From the NCBI GenBank assembly GCA_030272585.1, contig BSYQ01000003.1, positions 1,922,001 to 1,986,000 of the forward strand: DNA of 64,000 nt, given 5' to 3'. The notes under the pieces were generated by a model. The model worked only from the letters and a program-made list of their open reading frames with translations, was not told where the DNA came from and did no database searches. The DNA is from Bryopsis sp. KO-2023 (Eukaryota > Chlorophyta > Ulvophyceae > Bryopsidales > Bryopsidaceae). Positions 1 to 13,436 of this stretch are shown here, one piece after another. Every line of letters begins with the position of its first letter. Position 1 is the stretch's first letter. Position numbers and translations under genes: made by a program.

Positions 1-2
1 AC

Positions 3-422
3 ATCGAGGAGCAAAAAGCCAGCCTCCGTGCCCTGAATTCCAGACCGATCAAGAAGGTCGCAGAGGCGAAGGCGAGAAAACGGCAAAGGTTGACCCAGCG
101 TCTGAACAGCGCCAAAAAGAGGGCTGAAGGTATCATTGCACACGAAGACACCCCCATGGGAAGCCGCATGAAAGAGGTGGCAAAAATCTATGCCAAAGCC
201 AGGTCCGAGGAGAAGAAATGGAAGCCGGGCAAGGGAAAGAAATCGAACCGGAAGGTGACTAAGAGGAAAGGCCCTCCGTTGGATGCCAGGTCCAGAGCTG
301 ACAGGAGGATGAAAGGAAGCGGGAGGGATATGAAGAATGCAAAACGATTGGCGTCAGATATACGGCAAAAGGCATCGGCCAAGAAACAAAAGAGGGAGGG
401 GAAGCGAGCTAAGCGGGGTTGA
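3..422 (+). CDS. SPB1: SPB1-type rRNA 2'-O-methyltransferase, C-terminal end only
   Basis: This is the last ~139 codons of a gene that begins before the window; the frame is open from base 3 to TGA at 420-422. The segment carries the hallmark of the Spb1 C-terminal domain, a run reading RPIKKVAEAKARKRQR, followed by a basic tail with LDARSRADRRMK. In the family, Spb1 is a nucleolar AdoMet-dependent methyltransferase that modifies 25S/28S rRNA and helps mature the 60S subunit; the catalytic FtsJ domain would lie upstream, outside the window. The tail is extremely Lys/Arg-rich, as expected for a pre-ribosome binding segment. No intron is visible in this part. Family assignment is firm; whether the upstream part is intact cannot be seen. 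Confidence 0.85.
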   Translation: MEEQKASLRALNSRPIKKVAEAKARKRQRLTQRLNSAKKRAEGIIAHEDTPMGSRMKEVAKIYAKARSEEKKWKPGKGKKSNRKVTKRKGPPLDARSRADRRMKGSGRDMKNAKRLASDIRQKASAKKQKREGKRAKRG

Positions 423-975
423 GTTCCATTTCGGGACTTCTTTAGGGATGGGGAGTGGGGGGAAGCGGGAGGAGGTCTGCATGTTTATGACCTTGTAGTT
501 TTGGGGGAATCTTGGTTAGGTTTGGTGTGCTTTTCTCTTGTTCACAATTTATTTGATGTAAAATCCGACATGATGTTTGTTCGCCTCCTATGAGTGAGCC
601 CCGTCAGTCCCAAAGTCTCCACACAAACCACACAGTCTTGTCATTACCGGTCCAAGATATACCGGTCTTGACCGCTTCCAGCCGGTCTGAGCCGGTCGAA
701 GACAATGACAAGCGGATTGGCTAATGGACACCATCATCTCATTTTCTGTCTTTTTAAAGCGAACACCCCAAGCCCGCGAATCTTCCTTCGCCAACCGAAG
801 TTTGGCCGAGAGTGTAAAAAAGTCCTCGGCCGTGCCACGTAAGTTCCAAGCTCGTGAGGGAGAGAAAGAGGAGCTCGACTCGACGGAAAATCTTGTTTTC
901 GAGTGCGGCTGAAGGGGGGTGGGGCCTGGTTCGTCCACGGAAACGCCTGTATCTTTGGAGTGTTGCGAAAATACG
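423..975. other. Intergenic region between SPB1 and XRN-like gene
   Basis: No supported gene. It should hold the SPB1 3' UTR and the promoter of the XRN-like gene. Short repeats of CCGGTC/GACCGG cluster at about 648-700, but no repeat element is recognisable. Confidence 0.5.
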
Positions 976-3900
976 ATGGGGATTCCAGGCTTCAATACGT
1001 GGTTTCGGCAGCACAACCACACTGCCCACGTTCCCTTGAAAGGCGTCCGGCTCGATCACATTTACATTGATATGAACAGCGTCTTGCACTTGGTTTTGAG
1101 GAAAGGTACTGGGAGGATTTATTTGTTCGCAGTACGAATGCGGTTGCTTGTGCTCTGTTGTGTGGAAAGAAATGGAAAGCTTTTCCTCTTTAAAAAAACC
1201 CAAAGAAATCAGCAGAGATGTGTGTGAGCTCTTCGGTCCAAAAGATTCGTTGCAGGTTTTTTTTCTCCTTTCTTTCTTCCTCTCCTGGTTTCTGTGGGCA
1301 CCTTTTTTCCTTGTCAGTGATTTTTTTGTGTTGCGTTCTTGGAAACCATTATATTATCCTTTTAAAATTTTCTTGTTAATTTTCTTGGCAGCTCGATCAA
1401 TGGATCACTTTCATGCAATGATGTTTGCCAAGCTGGATGGCATTTTGATGATCACGAAACCTACAAAGAGCGTTTTGCTTGCTTTGGATGGACCTGCCCC
1501 CCTCGCAAAGCTGTTGACTCAGCGATCCAGAAGAAAGGTTAGATCCCCTCTCCCCCCCCCCCCTTTTCCCCAAGAAAAAAAAATTACATATATATTTATT
1601 TTTTTCTTTATTTTTTATTTGTATTTTTTTTGGGCCTTCTTTTCTGTCCAGATGTTTAAATTTACCTCAAAATTCGTTTAAAGATTTCTTTTTTCGGAAT
1701 GCTGTTGGATTGAAACTTGCAGCTGGTCAACTACACCAGCTCGTTCGGCTCGTTTGTATTTTCGAGTTTTTCCTTTGGTTTTGGTTTTGATTTTTTTGTT
1801 TCCTTCTGGTTTTGGATGTAGAAAATGTCGATGACAACTGCGCAAGCGAAAGGAAAGGTAGTGCCGGCCATTGCCATCACGCCCGGAACCCCGTTCATGC
1901 AAGAAGTCCACGATTCTTTGCAATATTACATCTGCCAGAGGTTGATCGGACACAAGTTTGGCCATTTGCAAATGGAGCTCTCTGGAGCCACAGTGAAGGT
2001 AGTAAAAACGATGCCGAAATAAAACTAAGCGGAATTCTTTACTGTGATTTTCTGTTTTTGTTTTTTTTTCAATGCTTTCCTCCTCTATTTGAAACCGCTT
2101 ATGTATCCACTAATGCAATATACAGTGTGGGAATGAACACGGGAATCACACGGCTTTGTCGTTATCTACATATCTGGTCAATTTTCCATGACAGGGTGGG
2201 AAAAAAAGTTTGAAAAGACCTGCAGTTCAGTTTTTTGGCCGTGCCACATCCTTGGTCGAAAATCGCTTCCGAAAAAAGCTGAACTGGGCCCAAATGACAA
2301 ATTCAGGGAGAAGGCGAGGTCAAGATTCTGTCCAGGCTGCAACGTCCTTTGAGCAACGTTTCCCCGGATGATACCCACGCGATGATAGGCAACGATTCTG
2401 ATCTGTTTGTCATGGCGTTGCTTTCGGAAGCCAAGCATCTGCATGTGCTGAGTCAGATTCTGGCGACGGTCTCCATGCCGAAACCAGAACACGTTCAGAT
2501 ATTTTCGGTAGACAAATTGCACGAGGCCTGGCGAAAATTTGGACCCCCGCCAGAGGCCGACAGAAAGTTGGAAGCGGAGAGATTGAGAGGGTTGAAACAG
2601 GACTTGGCTGTGACGTGCATTTTGGGGCGAGGAAACGATTATTTGCCTGGTGTTGGTGGAATTTCCCTGTCCCGATCAGCCGGTAAGAAGAAAAGCTAAC
2701 AGAAGGAGCCTACCCCAAATCAGTGATTTGGGATGGGCTTCATTGGGGTGTTCTTTGAGCTTCCTGATGGAACCCAGTCGCTGGACAAAAAGTTACTCGT
2801 TGGCCGGAGTGTTTAAAAACTGTTAAAAAATGTTTTCAAGAAAGACTGTTGGAAATCAGGCATACATCAGAGATCGCGATAAAAAAAGACCTCGATCATT
2901 ATCGGGTTGATTACTGAACCAAAACTTCACCATTTTTTCTTTTCAGTTTGAAAATCCCTCAGGAAAATTCTCGCTGTTGATGATGCTTTGGTGCAAATAG
3001 TGAGATGTAGTGGTATTGATCGGATGTTTTTGGTGTGTGTGTTTCGTGTCTACAGGGAAACCGACCTCAAAGTGTAAGTACATCCACAGCGAAAAAAGAC
3101 GAACCAAGTGGGAAAGCATTCAATGAGTCCTTTCGTTTCGCATTTTTTTGTTTTTGGGTGTGTTTGTGGGTGGGTGGGGGTTCCAAGAAAAATATCTGGC
3201 TTAATGTCTGTTTCAAACAAAGAATCTGATTTTTTTAATGTTATTTTTTTCATTCATTGCCTCATATGCAATGACTCCAATCATTTCCCCTCGCCCTTTT
3301 TTTAGTTTCCTCTCCGATCATCTTTTCATATCGCATGTTGTCTTTTATTATTTCGTTTCGGTTTTCGATCCCAGGGGACGAGGGCTTGTGGCAGATCTAC
3401 TTATCCCTGCGGAAAAGTCCCCAATACAGATATCGCAGCCTCACGAGGAAAAATAAGAAAAACAGGACGGAGCTGGACTGCGAATTCATGGGGGTGTTGT
3501 TGGAGGAGGCTTCCAAGGGCAAGCACTTTGGACCCAGGGAAAAACTCAATGCAAATGTGAAAGCTGCAGAGCCCGATCAATACCTGGATGGACTGTGCTG
3601 GGTGATGGATATGTATCATGGGGGTGTTTGTCCGGACTACAGGTTTCTGTACGATGGCATGGGGCCTTCCGTGAAAGAGGTGCTGGACGAAATCAAGGAG
3701 AGAAAAACGAAGGGGGTGAAAAGGTAAGGTGGAAAGAAAATCATGAATAAGTTGTGGATTGATTGGAGTTTAGCTCCTCGATGAAGGAAAAAAAATTGGA
3801 AGGTAAAACAAGCTCCAAAGGTGTTTTCTTTTTTCTTTTTTCTTTTCGATGGATGGACATAGAATTTAAATGTTTTTTGTTAGGGGAGGAGGGGGGTTCA

Positions 3901-6492
3901 ATCCATTCCACTCCACTCCAAAACCAGTCCAATCCACTCCAAGCCAAACCTTGTGAAATTCTTGACTATATGTATGAGGATTAAACCCCACCACGTCATT
4001 GTATTGTGCAAAAAAGAGAAAAGCCATCCAGGAATCTGAAAAAAGAAAAAAAAAGAAGGCCCTTGATGCGACAGTTGAAAGTGCAATTTGGACAGGGATC
4101 GTAGTCCAGAGGCCTCCAGCAAGCCGGGTGAAAAGGACAGGATTGGAAATTCGAGCTCCCTACCACCACCAAACACAAAGCAATCAACTCACTCTGAAAA
4201 GGACCAGTTGAGTGTTGAATGATCCCGCTTACCATGCTTTCTCATTCCAGCGGGCTACCCAGCCACCCTCCCTCCATCAGGGTTCCATCAGTTAGCATTT
4301 CGTCCTTTGTGGTGTTGATAAGTATTTTTGCTTTGAGATAGAGACCCCTGGCCGGTTCCCAACCTGGCTGTTTAGAAGTAGTGTTTTTTTTAATTAATAT
4401 ATATATATATATATATGTTCATCTTTTTTGGGATAGAATATTTCGCTTTGGAGCCTTTCTACTCCCCTCTATTTTCAGGTAGGCTTGACTCAATTTTTCA
4501 CGCATCAGGCCAACCATACAACGCAAAAAAATCTTCCACCGAAGTTAATCGACTCAAAAAATTTCCTTCGTTATCTCGACTTGCTCCTTGCTTTCCATGT
4601 TAATGCGAGTGTGTGTGTGTTTGTGCTTCCTCATAATTTTCTTTTGCTAATGGTTTGATTTGAACAGCCAAGGGGACGGTGTACCTGGGCCTGGGAAAAG
4701 AAGAAAGGCAGGGGCTGTCGTGGAAGGGGGGGACAGAGGCGGCGGCCAGCCGTCAGACTTACCTCCCACCACCATCGAGCCTCTGAGTCCTGCTGCTTGT
4801 GCGTTAGCCTTGCTGCCGAAAGAGGGTCAATTCGTGGTCCCCAAGCCCCTGCAGCACTTGATGGATGCAGGTTCCCCGATCATAGACATGTACATAGAGT
4901 GCAAGGTGTGGTTGTGGAAAAAACACCAAGACGAAATTGGCAGGGTTTTTTTGTTGGGTTGCTGGTACGGTGGTGGCCCCAGCTGTCCAGTCATACTTCC
5001 CTGAACAAAAACTCAATCAAACTACTCGAATTCTTTTTTAGGGGTGTGATAAAATAGGGACACACCTCATGTCATGCAGATTTGTTCTTAGTCCAAATTT
5101 TGAATACATTTGTTGTGTTTGTTTGCTTGTGTGTGTGTGTGATTTAATTTATTTTAATTTATATTTTTTTGGGGGTTAATGTTGTAGACGTGCGCAGCCT
5201 TATCGCAACGTGCTTCTGAAGTGTCGGCAGCAGCGACCGAAATCTCCCGCAAAAAATTGGAGCTCTCTGAAAGGATTTCCATTTTGGAGCGCACCAGTCC
5301 CAGGCAAGCAGAAGCCCTGCAAGCAACTATGGAGAAATTAACAAAGGAAGGAGAAGTCCTGAAGGTCCAGACACGGTAATGAAAATGCCATTTGGAATCG
5401 AATTCATTCACATGTGCTCCAGCTGCAACGTCTTGTTGAAAGCTCGACACAAAAAAAAGGAAATCGCGCAAAAAAAAAAAGCACTCGATAATTGTGTTGC
5501 TTGGCGGACCTCACGCATGCGTTTTCAAATTTACCAACAAAAACAGTAGCGCTTTCTGTGGAATTGGTGAATTTGCACTGATCATGCAGCATCCACTGTT
5601 GAGAAGAAAATCTGACTGGTCGAATTCCGTGTATCAAATTTCTGAAGATGAGAAATTTTCCCTGACACATGCAGAGAGAACAATCAAAGAAGGGAACAGC
5701 ACATGAACGACGATCATCCGTATACGCCCTTCCCGGTGCATCGAATCGAACAAGCCGTGCAATCGGTCCCCCTCAAAAACTTCAGCGAGAAAGAAAGAGA
5801 GCTGATCCAGTTCGGCACCAACTTCATTTACAAAAGAATGGAGAAGCCTGGAAGTATGGGGCCACCGGCTGCAGCCGGTCAGCAAGGCAAGGGAGCGAAT
5901 TGGAAAGCCTGGAAACAGCACAAACGAAACCAGCTATCCAGAGTGACGAGCCCACCCTCGCCACCCTCCTCCAAGTTCCAGCGCTTGAGGGGACCTCTTC
6001 CGATTCAAAGGTGCCTTGTAACTCCATCCCTAGCCAGCTAGTGATTTTGGCAGGCTGATTTTGGCAGCCCATCAAGGAGTTGCTTTCATCCAGGGCACTA
6101 CCACTTTTACTTTCGTGGAAAGTTGTGTCATGGAAATTCCAAAATACAGCAGTCAGTGAAGCGAAGTCTCAAATAGCAGTCTTGAGAGGTTCACTGCTTA
6201 ACCACAGCCCCGCTCCCCCCGCCCCAGCACCCCCCCCCCTCTTAACCGATCTATTTTTTTACCAAAAGTGTTATGAATTGCAGTCTCTTCCTTTTTCTTT
6301 TTTCCTTTTTATTTTTCTTATGGACCCCATCGTCTTTGTCTGATAAAAGGCATGTTCTTTTTTGTTCAGGATGGTTGACCGTCTCCGCACTTGATATGCA
6401 TTTGCAGGTCGCTATTGGCGGGCGACGAAGCGGGTAGAATCTTTGGAAGGCTAGCAAGAAACGTCCTCAAAATGGCCAAGAGCAAATTATGA
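976..6492 (+). CDS. XRN-family 5'-3' exoribonuclease, compact form, 10 exons
   Basis: Exons by splice signals and phase: 976-1105, 1392-1537, 1822-1998, 2307-2682, 3056-3073, 3375-3723, 4668-4905, 5188-5375, 5675-6010, 6408-6492, giving about 680 residues; every junction keeps frame with GT..AG ends. XRN enzymes degrade 5'-monophosphate RNA processively. Conserved blocks appear in order: MGIPGF at the start, YIDMNSVLH, LALDGPAPLAKLLTQR, ITPGTPFM, GEGEVKIL, GNDSDLFVMALL, GRGNDYLP, YLDGLCWVM and a late PYTPFPVHRIE. The acidic metal-binding residues expected in these blocks are present. Xrn1 and Rat1 are usually 900-1,500 residues, so this is a reduced member without an obvious long C-terminal extension. 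The 18-bp exon at 3056 is unusual but needed for phase. Nuclear versus cytoplasmic type is undecided. Confidence 0.85.
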
Positions 6493-7967
6493 TATTACAC
6501 GTTTCTTTTATTTTTTTTGGGGGGGGTGGAATGCACTAGGGATATCGTTTGGACAATTTTTTCTTGATGGATGGTGGTGGTGGTGTGTAAGTTGGTCGCA
6601 GTTTTTTTTGGATTTGGATGAAGAAGGTTGGGAAAAAAAAAAGAAGACAGTCTTTCTGTGGACATTTTTTTTTTACAACTTTAATCTGAGAAAGTGCGGT
6701 CCAAAGTGTGTGTGTGTTTCCCTCTTCGAATCCCATGTAAATAATGGTTGTGTTTTCCTCAATTGCAGCCCTGGGTAGGGAGTCTTCTGAAAAAGCCCCT
6801 CGGTCTCAAACGATCAGAAAGGGTCTGGTGCTAAATCCCTGTTGGTGAAACCTCTGGAGGTAGAAAACGCGAGGAGTCCACACAGTGCCCTCAGCAGCAA
6901 ATCGAATGAACCAACACCCAAAAAGAGGAGTCCACGCAGTGCCCTCAGCAGCAAATCGAATAAACCAACACCCAAAAAGAAGCAACACGAGAGTCTTGAA
7001 GTAACAGGAGGCGTGGTCTTGTATGATTTGGCCCCCCTTTCCTGCTTGAGTGTGCTGAATCACCGCCGCCACACCGCCGCCTTTCTGAGCATATTAAATG
7101 AGCGTTTCCATTTCGATTTCCACACTTCCATATTTGCATGGAAATACAAAGATAGAGCGCCAAAAAGGCCCTCTCTGCCACCCAAATCGTTCGATGGCTG
7201 TCGAACTTTTCAACAGCTATCCCCAACGTTGGTTAACCTCATTTCAGCCTGTTTCCTTCTTGAACTCCAGTGTTTCTGTGTTTATTTCCCCAGAGCAATC
7301 AACTCAAAATAATGTGGAAATTCTTTCAGAGTAGTGGTGATGACCGAAAACGGTTGGAATGCACTAAAAAAAGGTTGGCTGAATGATGATGGTTTCCGGT
7401 CTCCAATCGTTGTTGGGAGCGCCTGGGACATGCGAAGTTGGCTGATGGCCGCATATGGACTGTGCAGAAGGCGCAGTGGAGCTTCTGGACACCATTTTTT
7501 GCTGCGCGAAGGAATCGGGGAGGCCGACGTCGTCGCCACTTCGAGACCCGTCACGAAAACACCACTAATCTGGCGTCCGGTGAGCGGAATGTCTAGGTTC
7601 GTCGCTGTAGGATGAAAGTGAGAAGGGGAGGGGGGGAGAGGGAGGGAGGGAAAGGGATGGGAGTTCGTGTATAGTTTTCCGTGAGGGCTCGTGCCTCTTC
7701 GCTTTCCCCTTGGTAGTTTTTGGGTTGTTTTGAAAGCCACCAATGAATGAGTTTGAACATGAGGGCATGTTGCACAATTGAGCATGGTTCAAATTCGAAG
7801 GGAGGGGGTCAGATTGATTTCGTTGGTTGTTTTCGGGATGACATGGGCTGTCCTACTCGAAGGGCTGAAAACTGTGAATCAATGAAACTGTGACGTGACT
7901 TGGTCTCAAGATTAAGCCTTGGACTCTGCAGGGTGTTGAGAAATGTTGGGTGCATTCCTATGGCCCC
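6493..7967. other. Intergenic region, no resolved gene
   Basis: Contains homopolymer runs, a 54-bp tandem duplication (6871-6978) inside an open frame (6842-7312), and a GC-richer stretch before the RAP gene. Upstream or alternative exons could be hidden here, but no splice model closes convincingly. Confidence 0.4.
6871..6978 (+). repeat. 54-bp direct tandem repeat, 2 copies
   Basis: Two nearly identical 54-bp units start with GAGGAGTCCAC at 6871 and 6925. The length is a multiple of three and both copies are open in one frame, giving an 18-residue repeat of the type RSPxSALSSKSNxPTPKK. It may be an exon of an unresolved gene or simple non-coding duplication. Confidence 0.7.
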
Positions 7968-10900
7968 ATGGCTAGGTCCCTTGCAAATCGTTGCTGGAAT
8001 GACGGCCAGACAAACTTTCCGACCTCGAACGCAGCCCCGCTCTCCACCAACCCCAGCATGGTGGAGGATGAGTTGGAATATGTCAAACCCACGGAATATG
8101 AATGGCCAGCCTTTGAATCTGGACGAGGAGCGAATGGTTTGGGCGACCCCATCAATCTGCTTGAACGGAACAAAGAAGCGGTGACTGAAGTAGGAGGTCA
8201 AGCTGGGTCTGACTCAGAGGATGGCTCCAGGCCATTATCGTTTCCTGGAAACAATGGCTCAGTTGGTTCTCTGAGCATGACTGGTGGATCCACCTTGGCT
8301 TCAGAAGATGGAAATGGGGCTGGCTATAGGCAACTACCCATGCTGGATAGAAGCTTGGATAAGGAAAACACAACAAATGTGGTGGAGGGGGCACTGACCT
8401 CGCTGTTTTCTGATGATAAGGAGGAGGGGGGAGGGGACGCTTACTTTCCCAGTACTGACACGTTCGGGGATGAGACCGGCAGCCATTTGTTATCCATGGA
8501 AAGGGGGCTGTCGATGTTGGATGCGGATCCTCTGGACATCAAAACAGGTCCCAGCCGAAAACGGTCGCTGGAAGAGGAGGGGGCGGAAGATGTGTTGGAA
8601 AACAACCCCAAACGCAAGAAAGATGCGACCTCCAATCTGCTCAAGGATTTGAACTTGCAGGATGTCGTTCGCCGGGCGGATGAGGGGACCTCATCGAAAT
8701 CAGATTTGGCATTTTTGGAGCCGTTCGATTTGAACGAGGAGACGGAAGAGGCTAAGGAGGAAGTGGTGGATTCGATGTGGTTGTTCGACGAGGAGGAGGA
8801 AAAGAAACAAGGCCTGCTCAAATTCCCGGTCGCAGAGCCGCCGGAAATAACATCGCCTCCGTTCCGAGACAGGGCTCCTCGCAAGCGGAAAGCAAACGCA
8901 ACTCTGACCCAGGAAAAGGAGCATTGGAGGAAGACCTACGCCGGCCGTGGAATGATGTTGAGTGTGGACTCCATGCTGGGGTTGGTCGATCGGAAATTGG
9001 TGAGGAAAGTAAGGCAGCGAGTGATGGCGGGGTTGCAACGCGACATTGGGTCTGACTCCTCCAGCCAGCATTTCATGAATGCGCTGTTGGAGTTTGCCAA
9101 GAAGGATGCAAACCCTATGAACGTGTTTCGAATGGACAAGCTGTGCGTCCTGCTCCAGGAGCGGCTGTTTCACTTGAATCCGGAGGAGCTGGCCCTCACC
9201 CTGTTGGTCATGGCAGAAATGGGCTACCGAAATGAACGAATTCTTCGTGAAATCTGGGACCATATCGTTGCGACCAACGTGTTGGAAGGGTGCAATCCGA
9301 AGGTGCTGGCTGGAGTTGCTCTAGCGTCTGGGGTTTTGAACCATTTCGACAAGAGGGCGGGAAATGCCATCGAATTGGAAATCCTGAGGTTGATCGATAC
9401 GAAAATAGGGTTCAAGAAATTCGATGCTGACGCCTTCACTGCCCTGTTGTTCGGTTGCTCGATGGCTTGGAATCGCACGAATGGCCGGGCGTTGGTGGGA
9501 GGCCTGATCGAATACGAAGCCAACGAAGGCAAAGGGTTTCTGAGAATTGGGTGGAACGATTTGGCTTCGATGGTCGGTTTAGCCAGTCAATTCCGGTGCT
9601 CTTCGCTAGGCTTGATCGAAAAGCTGCATGGGAAAGTGAAAGGGGGGTTTGGGGATATGGGTGCAACCGAGGCGGTCTTGATTCTGCAAGGCCTGTCGCG
9701 GATTCTCGACGTGGACAGCGGAAAACGCATCAGCCGTGTTTCCAGGGAATGCGTGGATGCCATCATGCCACATATCGAGAGCGATAAAATCCTGGAAACT
9801 CTGGATGCTGGCCTGGTCCCTGATCTTGCTTACGTAATGAGCCGATTGAAGAAGCCTCGCATGAAAATCGTCAAGAAAATGAGCGATCTGCTGGCGAACG
9901 ACCCGGCCTCCTTGCCGGTGTGGGTGCTGATCAGAAAGGTGCTGGAAGGCTACAGCAGATTGGGCTACATGGACGAAGGGGTGTTCCAGAAAGTGAACGC
10001 AGGGTTGCTGGCCAAAGGCTTCCGTGGAATGACCCCCATGTCGCTGTCCAGCTTGCTGATGAGTGGATGCCACATTCAAGCTCTGGACGAGAAAGTTCTG
10101 GACTTGATCGTGGAGCAATTGAAACCCAACAGCAGCATGTGGGGGAAAATCAACAGGCCGGTGCATGCCGCGAGGATCGCCTGGGGGTTGTCAGGTTTCA
10201 AACGATTGACCCCAGAAATTCTGAAGGAGTGTGCCTTGAGGTGGGTGGCTGTCAAAAAAAAAACAGAATGATTCAGAATAGGGCTGTTGCATTTGTTCGG
10301 GGAGGATCTGGGAGGCCTCGGATGATAGGCGTAATAAGCAGACAGAATGTGTCGGAACGAGTTTTTTTGTGAAAAGCTTTGTTACATTTCTTAGCCTTCT
10401 TTCTTCTTAATTAATCCTCTACCTCCTGGCCTAGTTTTACCGTCAATTCGGTTTCTACACAAAAATCTGAAAAACGAAAATCAAGGCCAGGTTCTAGTCA
10501 TGGCATGAATCCAGTTTTGTCTGCTCCTACTGGTATGATGTTTGGAAAACCGTTTTTGGGGGTTCACCCAGATGCAAAAAGGTGGATTTCGTGGCGGACT
10601 TCGAGAAAGAAAGCGGCCGGACCTTGGAGGCGGTGGTCATTCAACACGGGCTGTTTGCTGGCTACCATGCAGTCAGCAAAGCAAAGGGGGCGAAGGTAGC
10701 GAACGCCTGTTTCCCCGATGATTTATTGGACAGAATGCTGGCTGGCGTGAGGAGGCTGCAGACTGTGATGGCGGGGGGATCCACCCTGTGTCAAAGGGAA
10801 ATTGCGAACGAGTTGAGGGAGATTGGAATTCCGAACGCACTGAAGCCTCTGACGGGGAAGAATCTTTATCGAGCGGATATTGCACTTTTGACTCGAAAGG

Positions 10901-12561
10901 TAACAGCAGCGGATTGTGTTTTTCGACAAAAACTCCTCCCCCCCCCCCCTTTTTTTGCATCATCTTTTTTTCAAACGCCTGCCGATTGGGAGCTTTTTTC
11001 TTCGACATAGATAAATTTGGAGCGATTTTCAGGTTTTGATCCGAGTGTTTCCTGTTTGATTGGGTTCAGGGTAGTCAATGATTCTTTTTGTGTTTTTTTT
11101 TTTGATGTGTGTTTTGCTCTGGCAGGTGGTGGTGTTGGTTGAGAAACCAGGTTCTTTTTCGATAAACGATCCGCGCAGGCCGCTGGGGCCTACGTTGATA
11201 AGAAGGCAGCAACTGCAAGATCTGAAAATCAAGGTTGATTGAAACTTCCAAGGGAAATCCCATTTGTTGTGTGCAGTCAGAATATATAGCATCCAGCATG
11301 GAACCTTTCTGTGGACTTGCATTTTTTAACCATTAATTAATTGTTTACTATTATTATTATAGATATAAACGTTTTTTTTGAGGGGGGAGGGTGTTTGTTT
11401 TTCTGTTGAATTTTGGCAATTTCTTAAAATAGTATTGAAACGACGTGGGAAAGATTGGTTGGGCTGAGTTTTTTTGTGAGGTTTCTGTTTCAGGTGGTCA
11501 GCATTCAGGAATCCGAGTGGAATGCAACACCCCCTGAAGAGCGTGGGAATTTCCTCATGTCGGTTTTCAGCGCACATGGCGTGAGTTTGGTTAATGTGAA
11601 AAGACAGGCTGCAAAAATCGCCAAAGAAAACGATGTCGAACTGGATAGGGGTGATGGATTCGATGGAGGTAAAACAAAAAAGCTAATAATAAAAAAAATG
11701 TATTAACGAGGTGTTTTGCGTGTTGAATTGATTGTTTGATTGTTCATTGATCGATGAGGGGGAAATGCCAGTTTTTTGTTTTATCAAAAATGTTCAGCTG
11801 ATAGATTTTCTTTTTGCTGGTGAATTTACCGTGCATGTGTGTGTGTGTGTCTGTGGATTTTTTTTATTTTCTGTTTTTTGTTTTTCTGGGAAAGGAACCA
11901 AGAGCAGTGGATAAAAAAAGAAGCGGTCAACTTTGTTGAAGTGTTTTTCCCAGCTATTTTTCTTATATAAATGGGTGCACCGCTTAATTTTAATTTTGTC
12001 CATTCTGGATTTTTTGGTTTCAAATTTCGAGCTTTTTGTGTGTTTGTGTGCAAAAAGACACTGTGCCGATGTGGGTGGAAAATCGAGCCTTGGCGCTGAA
12101 TGCCTTGAAGAGAAATGCTGTTGAAAAATTGGCCGAGCACAGGGGGGTTTTCTCGGCTTTGCAAGACAACTTAGCATCGTCCAAGAAAAGCTCAAAGAAA
12201 ACCGCCAAGAAGACCACCACCTCTAAGAAACCAAAGAAGAAACTGCAGGCCACCCTAACCAAGAATCAGTGCGTTTCTGCAGTGGTGCTTTACGAGGTAA
12301 GAGAACGATGCCTTGGTTGGTTGGTTCTGAAAAAAGGCGGCTGGCTAATTCAGTTACTTATCGGCTCCTCTGCAGCGTGATTTTCTTCTTCTGAACATAT
12401 GCAGGCTTTTACAAGTTCCATGAACAATTGCTTGTTTTTATTTCTCGCCTGACGGCTTTTCCTTTTGTTTTTGCATTGCTGTTCAATCGGGGAAACAGGG
12501 CACTTCGTTGTTTGATGGAGTGGCTGGCCATCCGCTGTTTTCCAAGGAATGCGAGGGCTAG
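7968..12561 (+). CDS. RAP-domain protein, probable organelle RNA-binding factor, 6 exons
   Basis: Exons 7968-10240, 10572-10899, 11126-11233, 11494-11668, 12058-12296, 12499-12561 keep phase throughout and give about 1,061 residues. The first ATG in a good context is at 7968 (MARSLANRC), a basic start compatible with an organelle transit peptide; the frame is also open a little upstream. Residues ~60-330 are acidic and low complexity. From ~340 on there are helical repeat-like segments (SLSSLLMSGCHIQALDEKV and similar) as in FASTK/OPR-type proteins. The RAP domain spans exons 3-4: VVVLVEKPGSFSIND, a central GPTLIRRQQL and VVSIQESEWN. A Lys-rich tail (residues ~1000-1040, KKSSKKTAKKTTTSKKPKKK) follows. 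RAP proteins bind mitochondrial or plastid RNA and act in its processing or translation. The last two exons belong by phase only and could be a separate short gene. Confidence 0.72.
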
Positions 12562-13436
12562 AGCATGATGCATGACCTCAGCCAATCGGATTTAGACGCG
12601 GCCAAGTTCTTTTCTAATTCCTTTTTTCTTGCAAAAATTAAGCGACACACCCCTTGTTGGTTTCTCTCTCTCTCTCTCTCTTTTATTTTTTGAAAAGAGT
12701 AGTTCTTTTGAGGCAATTATTGAAAGAGAGGTGAAGCAGATCCCATTTCCGGACAATTGCAAGCAACCATTCGAGTTGCATTCTCATGGTCTAGGGGTGT
12801 TTTTTCTTTTTTTTTCTATTTTTTTTTTAAGCGTGGGGTAAAAATCGGGGTTCGATCGCCTCGGTGTAGGTTGAGAAAAAAAAAAGCAAAAAAACGAAAC
12901 AAAACAGAATCAAACAGATGTTGACAGGAGTTCTCGATGGGATTTATTTTTATCCTTTTCTCGCATGCATGTCAAGGAAATTGAAAAAAACCTTTCTGAT
13001 TGTCTCTCGGTTTGATTTCCACTCCCCACACTTGGACTCATTCTTCATCTGTTTGCTCAATATCCTTACAGGAATTTCTCTTGATAAAATTCTTTGGAAT
13101 TTCAAGCAACCGGCAAAATGAAAACCTCTCCATCATTGCATGAAACCACGATGGACGTTCCGAAACAATTGAATACAACGCCCATGTAGTCTGGCCTAAT
13201 CTTTCTTTTCTGGTTTTGATGCTGGGCTGGTGGTTGATGGTGGCTTTTCTGCGCTGGTTTCCCCCAGACCTAACTCTTCCTGTTGCTTCTTTGGGTCGAC
13301 TAACCCCGCATTCAAAACAAACCTGGTCAACCGGAAAACAAGAAAAGGGAAAATTAAGTGGGGTACAGATACTGGCCTACATTACAGGGTTCGAGAGCCT
13401 GTGTGTGCAGGGAAGCCCAGTCAGACCCACAAGTAT
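12562..13436. other. Convergent 3' intergenic region
   Basis: Lies between the 3' ends of the RAP gene (plus) and the Pkr1-like gene (minus). Holds a (TC)n run at about 12665-12681 and A/T homopolymers; no gene seen. Confidence 0.5.

Noticed and set aside
8777-9055. Frames overlapping the RAP gene
   Set aside because: Out-of-phase shadows of the long first exon.
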